A DNA stretch of 64,000 nt, taken from contig NZ_JAJJMP010000001.1 of NCBI RefSeq assembly GCF_020905415.1, positions 835,501-899,500 on the forward strand, in the 5' to 3' direction. Both the position numbers and the translations under genes were made by a program. Below the pieces are notes generated by a model. That model made no database searches and was not told the DNA's origin. It saw nothing but the letters and a program-made list of their open reading frames with translations. This DNA comes from Myroides oncorhynchi. Lineage in GTDB: Bacteria > Bacteroidota > Bacteroidia > Flavobacteriales > Flavobacteriaceae. Positions 51,888 to 61,427 of the stretch are shown here, one piece after another. Within the stretch, counting starts at the first letter, position 1. Every line of letters starts with the position of its first letter.

Positions 51888-52343
51888 GTGGAAAGTTTAA
51901 GCTACAAGACAGTATCGGCTAACAAAGCAACTGCTCAAAAAGAGTGGTTAATTGTTGACGCTGAAGGTCAAAATTTGGGACGTCTTGCTTCAAAAGTTGC
52001 AGTACTTTTAAGAGGTAAACACAAAACAAATTACACACCGCACGTAGACTGTGGAGACAACGTAATCGTTATCAACGCAGAAAAAATCAACCTAACTGGT
52101 AACAAATTAGATGACAAGACTTACATCCGTCATACTGGTTACCCAGGAGGTCAAAGATCATTAACTGCTAAAGTAATGCAACAAAAAAATCCTGCATTAT
52201 TAGTTGAGAAAGCAGTAAAAGGAATGTTGCCTAAAAACAAATTAGGAGCACAATTATTCCGTAACCTAAATGTTAATGTAGGTTCTGAGCACAAACATGA
52301 AGCTCAACAACCTAAGGCCGTTAATTTAAACGAAATTAAGTAA
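51888..52343 (+). CDS. rplM: 50S ribosomal protein L13
   Basis: 151 residues from a GTG start at 51888. The frame extends upstream to an ATG at 51852, but that would place 12 extra residues before the standard Bacteroidota N-terminus [12 protein letters not shown], so the GTG is preferred. L13 is an early assembly protein of the large subunit. Conserved blocks [40 protein letters not shown] and [12 protein letters not shown] are present. Its stop overlaps the rpsI start by one base. Confidence 0.95.
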   Translation: MESLSYKTVSANKATAQKEWLIVDAEGQNLGRLASKVAVLLRGKHKTNYTPHVDCGDNVIVINAEKINLTGNKLDDKTYIRHTGYPGGQRSLTAKVMQQKNPALLVEKAVKGMLPKNKLGAQLFRNLNVNVGSEHKHEAQQPKAVNLNEIK

Positions 52344-52729
52344 TGGGAGTTATTCACAAAATCGGTAGAAGAAAAACCGCTGTTGCTCGTGTTTATGTTT
52401 CTGAAGGAACAGGAAACATCACAGTTAACAAAAAAGATTTTAAAATTTATTTCCCAACTGGTACATTACAGTACAAAGTATTACAGCCTCTTACAATGAC
52501 TGAGAACGCTGAGAACTTTGACATCAAAGTAAATGTATACGGTGGAGGAACAACAGGACAAGCAGAAGCAGTGCGTATGGCTATCGCTAGAGCAATGTGT
52601 GAACTTGATGTTGAGAACAGAGGTGTTCTTAAACCAGAAGGATTATTGACTCGTGACCCTCGTATGGTTGAGCGTAAGAAATTTGGTCAGAAGAAAGCTC
52701 GTAAGAGATTCCAATTCTCTAAACGTTAA
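52343..52729 (+). CDS. rpsI: 30S ribosomal protein S9
   Basis: 128 residues. S9 reaches the decoding P site with its C-terminal tail. Conserved [12 protein letters not shown] near the start, [21 protein letters not shown] in the middle, and the basic tail [24 protein letters not shown], ending in the invariant SKR that contacts P-site tRNA. Overlaps rplM by one base (TAATG). Confidence 0.98.
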   Translation: MGVIHKIGRRKTAVARVYVSEGTGNITVNKKDFKIYFPTGTLQYKVLQPLTMTENAENFDIKVNVYGGGTTGQAEAVRMAIARAMCELDVENRGVLKPEGLLTRDPRMVERKKFGQKKARKRFQFSKR

Positions 52730-52870
52730 TATTTATTTATTATTAAAAATCTGGGTTTTTGTTGCCCCACTTACAACATGCTGTAAGAGGTAGTTTAGCA
52801 TCTAAATAATTGAGACCAATTTATTGCTACTCGATTATTGCTAAAGTAACAGAACGTAAACTATTAGAAA
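52730..52870 (+). promoter_or_regulatory. Leader region of rpsB
   Basis: 141 bases between rpsI and rpsB. It includes a near-palindromic hairpin around CTTACAACA...TGCTGTAAG (52769-52786) and no TAnnTTTG promoter. S2 feedback on rpsB-tsf is known in enterobacteria; whether this leader does the same is unproven. Confidence 0.3.
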
Positions 52871-53611
52871 ATGGCAAACAAAGTAGAAGTAAAAGATTTA
52901 CTAGAAGCAGGTGTTCATTTTGGACACATGACTAGAAAATGGGATCCAAACATGGCTCCTTATATCTATATGGAGCGTAATGGTATTCACATTATCAATC
53001 TATATAAAACTGCAGCTAAAATAGAAGAAGCTAATGAAGCTTTGAAAAAGATCGCTGCATCAGGAAGAAAAATTCTTTTCGTTGCAACTAAAAAGCAAGC
53101 GAAAGACATCGTAGCTGAAAAAGCAGCTGCGGCTAACATGCCTTACATCACTGAAAGATGGCCTGGTGGTATGTTAACAAACTTCGTTACTATTCGTAAA
53201 GCTGTTAAAAAAATGGCATCAATCGATAGAATGAAAAAAGACGGTACATTTATGACTCTTTCTAAGAAAGAGCGTTTACAAGTTGAACGTCTTCGTGCAA
53301 AATTAGAGAAAAACTTAGGTTCTATTGCTGACATGACTCGTCTACCAGCAGCTCTATTTGTTGTAGATATTAAAGCTGAACACATTGCGATAAAAGAAGC
53401 TCAAAAATTAAACATTCCGATCTTCGCTATGGTTGATACAAACTCTGACCCACGTCAAGTTGATTTTGTTATACCAGCAAACGATGATGCTTCTAAATCA
53501 ATCGATAGAATTTTATCATTAGTGACTTCTGCTATTATCGAAGGTAATGCAGAAAGAAAGTCTGAAAAAGAAGAAGCTACTAAAGTAGAAGCTCCTGCTG
53601 CTAACGCATAA
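52871..53611 (+). CDS. rpsB: 30S ribosomal protein S2
   Basis: 246 residues. Conserved segments [71 protein letters not shown] and [11 protein letters not shown]2 is added late to the small subunit. An acidic, alanine-rich tail of about 15 residues ends the protein. It follows rpsI after a 141-base leader, and tsf follows across an unusual hairpin. Confidence 0.98.
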   Translation: MANKVEVKDLLEAGVHFGHMTRKWDPNMAPYIYMERNGIHIINLYKTAAKIEEANEALKKIAASGRKILFVATKKQAKDIVAEKAAAANMPYITERWPGGMLTNFVTIRKAVKKMASIDRMKKDGTFMTLSKKERLQVERLRAKLEKNLGSIADMTRLPAALFVVDIKAEHIAIKEAQKLNIPIFAMVDTNSDPRQVDFVIPANDDASKSIDRILSLVTSAIIEGNAERKSEKEEATKVEAPAANA

Positions 53612-53629
53612 TTTTTTAACAATATCATA

Positions 53630-53682
53630 AAGTCGTTATGCTGATAGTTGTCTACATTTGTATACACTGTCGATAACGACTT
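53630..53682 (+). terminator. Terminator with an embedded promoter between rpsB and tsf
   Basis: AAGTCGTTAT (53630-53639) pairs with ATAACGACTT (53673-53682), followed by a T run to 53688. The 33-base loop contains TACATTTG (53653-53660), an exact -7 element. So rpsB transcripts could end here while tsf transcription starts in the same place. Confidence 0.65.
53653..53660 (+). promoter_or_regulatory. Promoter -7 element of tsf, inside a terminator loop
   Basis: TACATTTG, 53 bases before the tsf start; no clear TTTG 19 bases upstream. Confidence 0.5.
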
Positions 53683-53713
53683 TTTTTTATTAACTCATTA
53701 ATACTCTTTTAAA

Positions 53714-54679
53714 ATGGCAAATATTACTGCTGCAGAAGTAAATAAACTAAGACAACAAACAGGTGCCGGAATGATGGACTGTAAAAAAGCTTTAGTTGAA
53801 GCTGAAGGAGATTTCGATAAAGCTATCGAAGTTCTACGTAAAAAAGGACAAAAAGTTGCTGCTAACCGTTCTGACCGTGAGTCAAGCGAGGGGGCTGCTG
53901 TAGCTTTAGTTAATGCAGACAAAACTAGAGGTGTAGTTCTTACTTTAAACTGTGAAACTGACTTCGTAGGTAAAAACGAAGGATTCCAAGCTTTAGCAAA
54001 AGAATTAGCTGACAAAGCTATCAACTTTAACACTAAAGAAGAATTCTTAGCTTCACCATTTGATGCTACTATGACTGTAGCTGAAAAATGTATCGAGCAA
54101 ACTGGAGTTATCGGTGAGAAAATCGAAATCGGAGCTTTCGAAGTATTAGAAGGTGCTTTTATCGGTTCTTACGTTCACGGAAACAAGATTGCTGCTATCA
54201 CTGCTTTATCAGAAGCAGTAGCTAAAGCTGACGAAATTGCTAAAGACGTTTCTATGCAAGTTGCTTCTATGGGTGCTGATACTCTATCTTACAAAGATTT
54301 TGATACAGAATTCGTAGCTAAAGAAACTGAAGCTCGTATCGCTGTTATCGTTAAAGAAAATGAAGAGTTAGTACGTTTAGGTAAAACACTTAAAAATGTA
54401 CCTCAATATATTTCTTACGCTCAACTTACTGAAGAAGTATTAAAACAAGCGGAAGAAGATGCTAAAGCTGAATTAAAAGCTGAAGGTAAACCAGAAAACA
54501 TTTGGGATAGAATCTTACCAGGTAAAATCCAACGTTTTATCAGTGACAACACTACTTTAGATCAAGAGAAAGCATTATTAGACCAAAACTTTATCAAAGA
54601 TGAGTCTAAAAAAGTTTCTGACTATGTGAAAGGTTTCAACGTTGAAATCACTGGATTCAAAAGAGCTTCTTTAGGTTAA
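53714..54679 (+). CDS. tsf: Elongation factor Ts
   Basis: 321 residues, longer than E. coli EF-Ts (283) but usual for Bacteroidota. It releases GDP from EF-Tu. The N-terminal UBA-like domain has VNKLRQQTGAGMMDCKKALVEA, followed by the core with LTLNCETDFVGKNE (the TDFV motif contacting EF-Tu), GSYVHGNKIAAI and the C-terminal module ENIWDRILPGKIQRFISDN. Follows rpsB as in most bacteria; a strong terminator follows. Confidence 0.97.
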   Translation: MANITAAEVNKLRQQTGAGMMDCKKALVEAEGDFDKAIEVLRKKGQKVAANRSDRESSEGAAVALVNADKTRGVVLTLNCETDFVGKNEGFQALAKELADKAINFNTKEEFLASPFDATMTVAEKCIEQTGVIGEKIEIGAFEVLEGAFIGSYVHGNKIAAITALSEAVAKADEIAKDVSMQVASMGADTLSYKDFDTEFVAKETEARIAVIVKENEELVRLGKTLKNVPQYISYAQLTEEVLKQAEEDAKAELKAEGKPENIWDRILPGKIQRFISDNTTLDQEKALLDQNFIKDESKKVSDYVKGFNVEITGFKRASLG

Positions 54680-54705
54680 TCATTTAACTTATTAAGAATA
54701 TAATT

Positions 54706-54733
54706 AAAAGCCTCAGTTCATTCTGAGGCTTTT
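54706..54733 (+). terminator. Terminator after tsf
   Basis: Perfect 11-bp stem AAAAGCCTCAG/CTGAGGCTTTT (54706-54716, 54723-54733) with a T run. Confidence 0.9.
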
Positions 54734-54768
54734 TTTATTACTTTTACCCAAACGCAACTAATTTTATT

Positions 54769-55938
54769 ATGAAATTCTTAAAAAAGAATCTGCTAGTACA
54801 GATTATTATTGCTATCGCATTAGGTAGTGTGTTAGGTAATTTTCTACCTGAATCCATAGGTAGAATATTCAGCACTTTTAACAGTGTATTCGGAGGCTTC
54901 TTAGGCTTTGCTATTCCCCTTATCATCATAGGACTTATCGTTCCTGCTATTGGTAATATAGGCAAAAACGCAGGTAAACTACTTCTGATTACCACAGCTA
55001 TTGCTTATGGATCTACCCTATTTGCTGGTTTTATTTCCTATGGAGTTAGTATGGCGACTTTTCCTTCTATCCTGAGAACAGAACAATTAGGAAACATAAC
55101 CGAATCTACTAAAAGTTTAGCTCCTTATTTTAATATCGAAATGCCTCCTATGTTTGATGTAATGAGTGCATTAATCATATCATTCATGTTAGGTATAGGA
55201 ATATCAAAAGGCAACTACAAGTATTTAGAAGGTGTTTTTAACGACTTTCAAGAAATCATAATGTCAGTCATCAATAAAGCTATAATTCCCTTCTTACCGC
55301 TCTTCATATTCGGTATATTTTTAAACATGACGTATAATGGTCAAGTATTCATCGTTCTTGATACATTTATAAAAATAATAGGGGTTATATTCTTGTTACA
55401 TATCTTTGTATTAGTATTCCAATACGTTATTGCAGGAACTATCAGTAAACAAAACCCATTTAAACTAATGAAAAATATGCTACCTGCATATTTCACAGCC
55501 CTTGGTACCCAATCATCTGCGGCAACAATACCAGTGACGTTAGAACATACCTTAAAGAATGGTGTAGACCCTAAAATAGCAGGATTTGCCATACCTTTAT
55601 GTGCTACTATTCACTTGGCGGGTAGTACCCTTAAGATAGTTGCATGTTCTATAGCTTTAATGTTAGTACAAGGACAAAATGTAGACTTTACATTAATGGT
55701 AGGTTTTATATTTATGCTAGGAATAGCGATGGTGGCAGCGCCTGGTGTACCTGGAGGGGCAATTATGGCTTCTTTAGGAGTACTTAGCTCTATCTTAGGT
55801 TTTGATACAGAACAACAGAGTTTAATGATTGCATTATATATTGCTATGGACAGTTTCGGTACAGCTTGTAACGTTATGGGAGATGGTGCTATTGCAATTA
55901 TAGTTAATAAAATATCACACAAGCCAGTTACTGCTTAA
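54769..55938 (+). CDS. Dicarboxylate/amino-acid:cation symporter family protein
   Basis: 389 residues with about eight helices and two re-entrant hairpins, the layout of the DAACS (GltP/DctA) family. Recognisable are LGNFLPESIG near the start, the hairpin-1 serine-rich motif TQSSAATIPVT, and the hairpin-2 segment AAPGVPGGAIMASLGVL. However, the usual TM7 motif NMDGT is replaced by HLAGSTLK, and the last helix reads MDSFGTACNVMGDG. Substrate and coupling ion may therefore differ from glutamate or C4-dicarboxylates. Followed 29 bases later by a methyltransferase-like gene. Confidence 0.85.
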   Translation: MKFLKKNLLVQIIIAIALGSVLGNFLPESIGRIFSTFNSVFGGFLGFAIPLIIIGLIVPAIGNIGKNAGKLLLITTAIAYGSTLFAGFISYGVSMATFPSILRTEQLGNITESTKSLAPYFNIEMPPMFDVMSALIISFMLGIGISKGNYKYLEGVFNDFQEIIMSVINKAIIPFLPLFIFGIFLNMTYNGQVFIVLDTFIKIIGVIFLLHIFVLVFQYVIAGTISKQNPFKLMKNMLPAYFTALGTQSSAATIPVTLEHTLKNGVDPKIAGFAIPLCATIHLAGSTLKIVACSIALMLVQGQNVDFTLMVGFIFMLGIAMVAAPGVPGGAIMASLGVLSSILGFDTEQQSLMIALYIAMDSFGTACNVMGDGAIAIIVNKISHKPVTA

Positions 55939-55967
55939 ACACAAGGCATTAACTTATTAAGAATACT

Positions 55968-56489
55968 ATGTACGAAAAAACATATCCGAGTAAAAGATTT
56001 CGCAAGACAATGGAGTTTGTTAATAAACATATCCCAAAAGAATCAACAATATTAGATCTAGGAGTAGTAAATCCGCTCACCAAGATAATGCAAGAGGATG
56101 GATATAAAGTTTCGAATACTTCTGGGGAAGATTTAGATGAAGATCAGTCGACTCTAATCAACACAGAATATAATGTACTGACAGCATTCGAAATAGTTGA
56201 ACATTTACTGAATCCATATACTATACTTAAATCGTGTAAGGCTCAAAAGATAGTGATATCAGTCCCTTTGAGACTATGGTTTAGTACGGCATATCGTAGT
56301 AAAACAGATATGCTAGACAGGCATTATCACGAGTTCGAACCTTGGCAATTAGACTGGCTTATAGAAAAAGCAGGATATAAAATATTAGATAGGAACAAGT
56401 GGACACACCCAATAAAAAAACTGGGAATACGACCTATGTTCAGATGGTTTACACCAAGATACTATATCATCTACGCTGAAAGAATATAA
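55968..56489 (+). CDS. Small methyltransferase-like protein
   Basis: 173 residues with a class I methyltransferase layout: ESTILDLGVVNPLTKIM at motif I (48-60 region), YNVLTAFEIVEHLLNPYTIL resembling the post-II motif with the FEVVEH pattern, and KIVISVPLRLW after it. The glycine-rich loop DxGxGxG is reduced to DLGVVNP, so SAM binding may be altered. Basic C-terminus. Substrate unknown. Likely in the same transcript as the symporter; a terminator follows. Confidence 0.75.
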   Translation: MYEKTYPSKRFRKTMEFVNKHIPKESTILDLGVVNPLTKIMQEDGYKVSNTSGEDLDEDQSTLINTEYNVLTAFEIVEHLLNPYTILKSCKAQKIVISVPLRLWFSTAYRSKTDMLDRHYHEFEPWQLDWLIEKAGYKILDRNKWTHPIKKLGIRPMFRWFTPRYYIIYAERI

Positions 56490-56495
56490 ATAGAG

Positions 56496-56522
56496 AAACG
56501 CTGAGGAATTACCTCAGCGTTT
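56496..56522 (+). terminator. Terminator after the methyltransferase-like gene
   Basis: Perfect 11-bp stem AAACGCTGAGG/CCTCAGCGTTT (56496-56506, 56512-56522) with a T run, 6 bases after the stop. Confidence 0.9.
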
Positions 56523-56536
56523 TTTTATTATACAAG

Positions 56537-56560
56537 GTTAAATCTACAGGGCAAACGCAT
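56537..56560. repeat. Left end of the ISAs1-type element: target duplication and inverted repeat
   Basis: Target duplication GTTAAATCTA (56537-56546) followed by inverted repeat CAGGGCAAACGCAT (56547-56560). The base at the border (C/G) is ambiguous, so the duplication could be read as 12 bp with 13-bp repeats; 10 bp fits the family better. Confidence 0.9.
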
Positions 56561-57781
56561 GATAATTTATAATCTATAAAGATAAAATAATTAGACAAAA
56601 CGTTGTTTTATTTATTACTTTTAGCTATATTAATAACTGATTATCAGATTTTTATATAAAATTATAAGCAATGGAATTAGTGGATATTTTTAGCCAAATA
56701 GAAGACAAAAGAAGAGATTTAGGGAAGCAACATAAATTAAATGACATCCTTGTTATGTCAATAATTGCAGTGATTTGTGGGGCAGATTCTTATAATGAAA
56801 TTGAAGATTATTGCAAAGCAAAAGAAGAATGGTTGACAAATGTACTTGACTTAAAAAGCGGTATTCCGTCTCATGACACTTTTAATAGAGTTCTGAGTTC
56901 TATTGATTATGAGAAGTTTGAGAATTGTTTTATTCAATGGGTTAGTGGTATTGTTAATCTTACCGTAGATAAAGAAATTATTAATATAGATGGCAAAACA
57001 GTTAGAGGAGCAAAGGAAAATGGAGGTAAATCACCCGTTCATTTAGTTAGTGCTTGGGCAAGTAAAAATAACTTAGTTTTAGGACAGGTGAAAACTAATG
57101 AAAAATCAAATGAAATAACGGCTATACCTGAATTAATAGAAAAACTATGTGTGGATAATAGCATTATTACCATTGATGCGATGGGTTGTCAAACAACTAT
57201 TGTAGATAAAATTATCGACGCAAATGCAGATTATGTTATTGCTGTAAAATTAAATCAAGAACAGTTATATCAAGATATTGAAGACGAGTTTCGATTTGGA
57301 AAAGAAATACTGTCTGTTCAGACAGAAAATATAGACCACGGGCGTATAGAAACAAGGAAGTGTAGTGTCATAAAAGATTTTAAATTCATTGAAAGTGAAA
57401 CTAAATGGACTGGAATACAATCTATTATTAAGATAGATAGTATTCGTGAATTTAAAAATTCGGATAAAGAAACACAATATGCTACACGTTACTACATTTC
57501 AAGTTTAGACTCAACACCTCATGATTTCAATCATATTATACGCTCACATTGGGGGATTGAAAACAAACTACATTGGGTTTTAGATGTTGTTTTTAGAGAA
57601 GATCAGAGTAGAAAAAGAACTAAAAATGCTGCAAACAACTTCGCTATATTACTAAAAATTGCACTAAATATTTTGAAGAATGATAAAGTTGCTAAACTTG
57701 GAATTAAAGGAAAAAGACTCAAAGCGGGGTGGGACAATAACTATCTAATGCAATTAATAAATTTATGATGCGTTTGCCCTG
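56547..57781 (+). mobile_element. ISAs1-family insertion sequence, 1235 bp, apparently intact
   Basis: One transposase gene between perfect 14-bp inverted repeats (CAGGGCAAACGCAT and complement) and a 10-bp direct duplication GTTAAATCTA on both sides. Beyond the 14 bp, similarity of the ends continues imperfectly for about 10 bases. An intact reading frame, perfect ends and perfect duplication indicate a recent insertion. It landed between a terminator and the thiamine promoter, 17 bases upstream of the -33 TTTG. Confidence 0.95.
56671..57768 (+). CDS. ISAs1-family transposase
   Basis: 365 residues, full length. The N-terminal DDE_Tnp_1-associated domain (FSQIEDKRRDLGKQHKLNDIL, ICGADSYNEIEDYC) is followed by the catalytic domain with the DDE triad: Asp in INIDGKTVRGA, Asp in ITIDAMGCQ, Glu in the segment SHWGIENKLHWVLDVVFRED. 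These are hallmark ISAs1 blocks. The stop codon TGA ends at 57768, on the first base of the right inverted repeat. No frameshift or internal stop. Confidence 0.95.
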   Translation: MELVDIFSQIEDKRRDLGKQHKLNDILVMSIIAVICGADSYNEIEDYCKAKEEWLTNVLDLKSGIPSHDTFNRVLSSIDYEKFENCFIQWVSGIVNLTVDKEIINIDGKTVRGAKENGGKSPVHLVSAWASKNNLVLGQVKTNEKSNEITAIPELIEKLCVDNSIITIDAMGCQTTIVDKIIDANADYVIAVKLNQEQLYQDIEDEFRFGKEILSVQTENIDHGRIETRKCSVIKDFKFIESETKWTGIQSIIKIDSIREFKNSDKETQYATRYYISSLDSTPHDFNHIIRSHWGIENKLHWVLDVVFREDQSRKRTKNAANNFAILLKIALNILKNDKVAKLGIKGKRLKAGWDNNYLMQLINL

Positions 57782-57791
57782 GTTAAATCTA
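57768..57791. repeat. Right end of the ISAs1-type element: inverted repeat and target duplication
   Basis: ATGCGTTTGCCCTG (57768-57781) is the exact complement of the left repeat and is followed by the second copy of GTTAAATCTA (57782-57791). Confidence 0.9.
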
Positions 57792-57798
57792 CCCCTAA

Positions 57799-57829
57799 TT
57801 TGCACAGTTCAAAAAAAGACCTATATTTG
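57799..57829 (+). promoter_or_regulatory. Promoter of the thiamine operon
   Basis: TTTG (57799-57802), exactly 19 bases, TATATTTG (57822-57829): a textbook Bacteroidota promoter. Transcription should begin near 57835, at the 5' edge of the riboswitch. Confidence 0.85.
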
Positions 57830-57836
57830 CCTCAAG

Positions 57837-57917
57837 CTTTAGGGGTGTCTACATAACATTGTAGACTGAGACTTCACCCTTGGAACCTGATCTAGTTAAT
57901 ACTAGCGTAGGGAAAAG
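57837..57917 (+). promoter_or_regulatory. TPP riboswitch aptamer
   Basis: Contains the conserved thi-box elements in order: GGGGTG (57842-57847), CTGAGA (57866-57871), ACCCTTGGAACCTGATCTAG (57877-57896) and GCGTAGGGAA (57905-57914). P1 closes by CTTT (57837-57840) with AAAG (57914-57917). It binds thiamine pyrophosphate and lies before thiS and thiC, as expected. Confidence 0.95.
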
Positions 57918-57934
57918 TAAGATGACTTCATTAG

Positions 57935-57998
57935 ATAGGTACGTTCGTACCCTATTGTAGCCATTCCTAAAGTTATATATCAAAACGAAAAGGAATGG
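57935..57998 (+). promoter_or_regulatory. Expression platform of the TPP riboswitch (start-codon sequestering helix)
   Basis: After the aptamer comes a tight hairpin GGTAC-GTTC-GTACC (57938-57951). Then CCATTCCT (57961-57968) is perfectly complementary to AGGAATGG (57991-57998), which includes the thiS ATG at 57995 and the AGGA just upstream. No T run follows. This indicates control of translation initiation rather than transcription termination. Confidence 0.7.
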
Positions 57999-58201
57999 AA
58001 CTAAAAATCAACAATCAACAAGTACAATTTGACACGGATACCTTAAGTATTCAAGTTATGTTGGATATTTATCATCCACTTAAGCAAAAAGGGGTAGCAG
58101 TAGCAGTGAACCAAACTGTTATAGCTAAAACCCAATGGTCTACTCATCACTTATCTTCTAGTGATGATATCTTAATTATCACTGCTACTCAAGGTGGTTG
58201 A
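57995..58201 (+). CDS. thiS: Sulfur carrier protein ThiS
   Basis: 68 residues of the beta-grasp ubiquitin-like fold ending in the diagnostic Gly-Gly (TATQGG). ThiF adenylates the C-terminal glycine and it carries sulfur as a thiocarboxylate to ThiG for thiazole formation. First gene of the thi operon; its AGGA/ATG region is complementary to an upstream leader segment. Confidence 0.94.
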   Translation: MELKINNQQVQFDTDTLSIQVMLDIYHPLKQKGVAVAVNQTVIAKTQWSTHHLSSSDDILIITATQGG

Positions 58202-58239
58202 TTCCATTCGTTAAAAGAACTAATAACACTTAAAACTAA

Positions 58240-60060
<1,821 letters not shown>

Positions 60061-60072
60061 AAGCAAAAAGAG

Positions 60073-60705
60073 ATGGTAGTCATAACCTATCCTACTCCTA
60101 TAGAAAATGAGACAAGCCTTATCAACAAAATGTTTGAGAAAGGCTTGCCTCTACTTCATGTTCGCAAACCGAGTATGTCATTTGAAGAACTTGTAAAGTG
60201 GGTAAATAATATTGATAATTACTATCATCAGTACTTAGTTATACACATGCCAACAATAGTTATTAACAACAATAAACACTGTTTTGAACAATATAAAGCA
60301 CTTATCAACAAGATAAACAGTACTTATACGCACTTATCAACAACCAATTGTTTACATGTTAATAACTATAATAAAGAATTACCTAAGTTATCAACATCTG
60401 TTCACTGTATAAGTGAAGTTAATAAGTTATCAACAAGTATAAACAGAGCATTCATAAGTCCTATCTATCCTAGTATATCTAAGAAAGGTTACACTTCAGA
60501 CATAGATTGGACAAAAGAATTAGAGCAAAGAACCAACAACAGAGTAACCTTAGTTGCCCTTGGAGGAATTACTCCTTTTCACATCAAATCTATTCATTCA
60601 ATGGGGTTTGATGATTATGCCTTATTAGGAACAATATGGGAAGCTAAGCAACCCTTAAAACAATTTGAATTATGTCAACATTACGACCAATTGCATTGGC
60701 AATAG
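60073..60705 (+). CDS. ThiE/TenI-like protein
   Basis: 210 residues of the thiamine-phosphate-synthase fold: N-terminal strand VVITYPTP, GLPLLHVRKPSMSFEELVKWV (the LRxK-like RKP motif), then a divergent Asn/Ser/Thr-rich middle (about 75-130), AFISPIYPSISKKGY resembling the GPIFPT loop, and VTLVALGGITPFHIKSI with the phosphate-binding GGI. Compared with true ThiE it lacks the pyrophosphate residues (IINDH, GVHLG), so it may be a TenI-like thiazole tautomerase rather than a synthase. The gene contains five copies of TTATCAACA. Its last 34 bases overlap thiD. Confidence 0.78.
   Translation: MVVITYPTPIENETSLINKMFEKGLPLLHVRKPSMSFEELVKWVNNIDNYYHQYLVIHMPTIVINNNKHCFEQYKALINKINSTYTHLSTTNCLHVNNYNKELPKLSTSVHCISEVNKLSTSINRAFISPIYPSISKKGYTSDIDWTKELEQRTNNRVTLVALGGITPFHIKSIHSMGFDDYALLGTIWEAKQPLKQFELCQHYDQLHWQ
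60119..60435 (+). repeat. Cluster of five TTATCAACA nonamers
   Basis: Identical nonamers at 60119-60127, 60302-60310, 60334-60342, 60388-60396 and 60427-60435, all on the plus strand, falling in two different codon phases. The sequence differs at one base from the E. coli DnaA box TTATCCACA. One more copy occurs at 61845-61853 in thiE. Whether any protein binds them is unknown. Confidence 0.8.
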
Positions 60706-61427
60706 CTGGCTTTGACCCTACTAGTGGCGCTGGAGTTATGGCAGATATCAAAACATTTGAACTTCATCAAGTATACCCAATGGCAATATTATCTGCTAAT
60801 ACGATACAGACTGAAGATCACTTTATTCATGTAAAATGGCAGGAGGCAGAATATACTATCAGTCAATTGTCAACGATATTAGAGAATTATTCTATATCAG
60901 TAGTAAAAATAGGCATTGTCAAAGACCTAGATACATTCAAATTATATATTGATACTATTAAAGGTTTATCTCCTATAACTAAAATTATTTGGGATCCAGT
61001 ACTGCGCTCATCTAGTGGATTTGACTTTCAGACTATTCAGCTAGCAGATTCCTTAGTTACTGTGTTACAACAGATAGATCTTATCACCCCCAACTATTTA
61101 GAAATACATCAATTAGTCACTACAAATGACGATGCTCTTCAAAAGGCACTGGCATTAAGCCAATACTGTGATGTACTGCTAAAAGGGGGACATAACCCCA
61201 ATGCGTTAGGCTTTGACTACTACGTAAGTAAAGAGGTTATACAAACTATACCTCCTACTCAACTATCAGATTATCCTAAACACGGTTCTGGTTGTGTATT
61301 ATCTTCTGCTATAACATCCAATATCGCTAAAGGGTATAACACACTGACCGCTATTCAAAAGGCAAAAGCCTACATAGAAACATTCTTCAATTCTAACCAT
61401 ACACTACTCGGATATCATGCTAAATAA
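60672..61427 (+). CDS. thiD: Hydroxymethylpyrimidine/phosphomethylpyrimidine kinase ThiD
   Basis: 251 residues, ribokinase fold. It phosphorylates HMP and HMP-P to HMP-PP. Conserved AIAGFDPTSGAGVMADIKTFE near the start (the family has SDSGGGAG; here DPTSGAG), IIWDPVLRSSSG and the anion-hole segment LSDYPKHGSGCVLSSAI near the end. Overlaps the ThiE/TenI-like gene by 34 bases and the following thiE by 11, indicating coupled translation. Confidence 0.93.
   Translation: MSTLRPIALAIAGFDPTSGAGVMADIKTFELHQVYPMAILSANTIQTEDHFIHVKWQEAEYTISQLSTILENYSISVVKIGIVKDLDTFKLYIDTIKGLSPITKIIWDPVLRSSSGFDFQTIQLADSLVTVLQQIDLITPNYLEIHQLVTTNDDALQKALALSQYCDVLLKGGHNPNALGFDYYVSKEVIQTIPPTQLSDYPKHGSGCVLSSAITSNIAKGYNTLTAIQKAKAYIETFFNSNHTLLGYHAK

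Noticed and set aside
56536..57792. 12-bp target duplication for the IS
   Set aside because: A 12-bp reading is possible only by shortening the inverted repeat by one base; 10 bp with 14-bp repeats fits ISAs1 elements better.
60119..60435. Replication origin called from the TTATCAACA cluster
   Set aside because: The motif is not a perfect DnaA box, it lies within a coding gene, and no dnaA, dnaN or AT-rich unwinding region is near. Reported only as an unexplained cluster.
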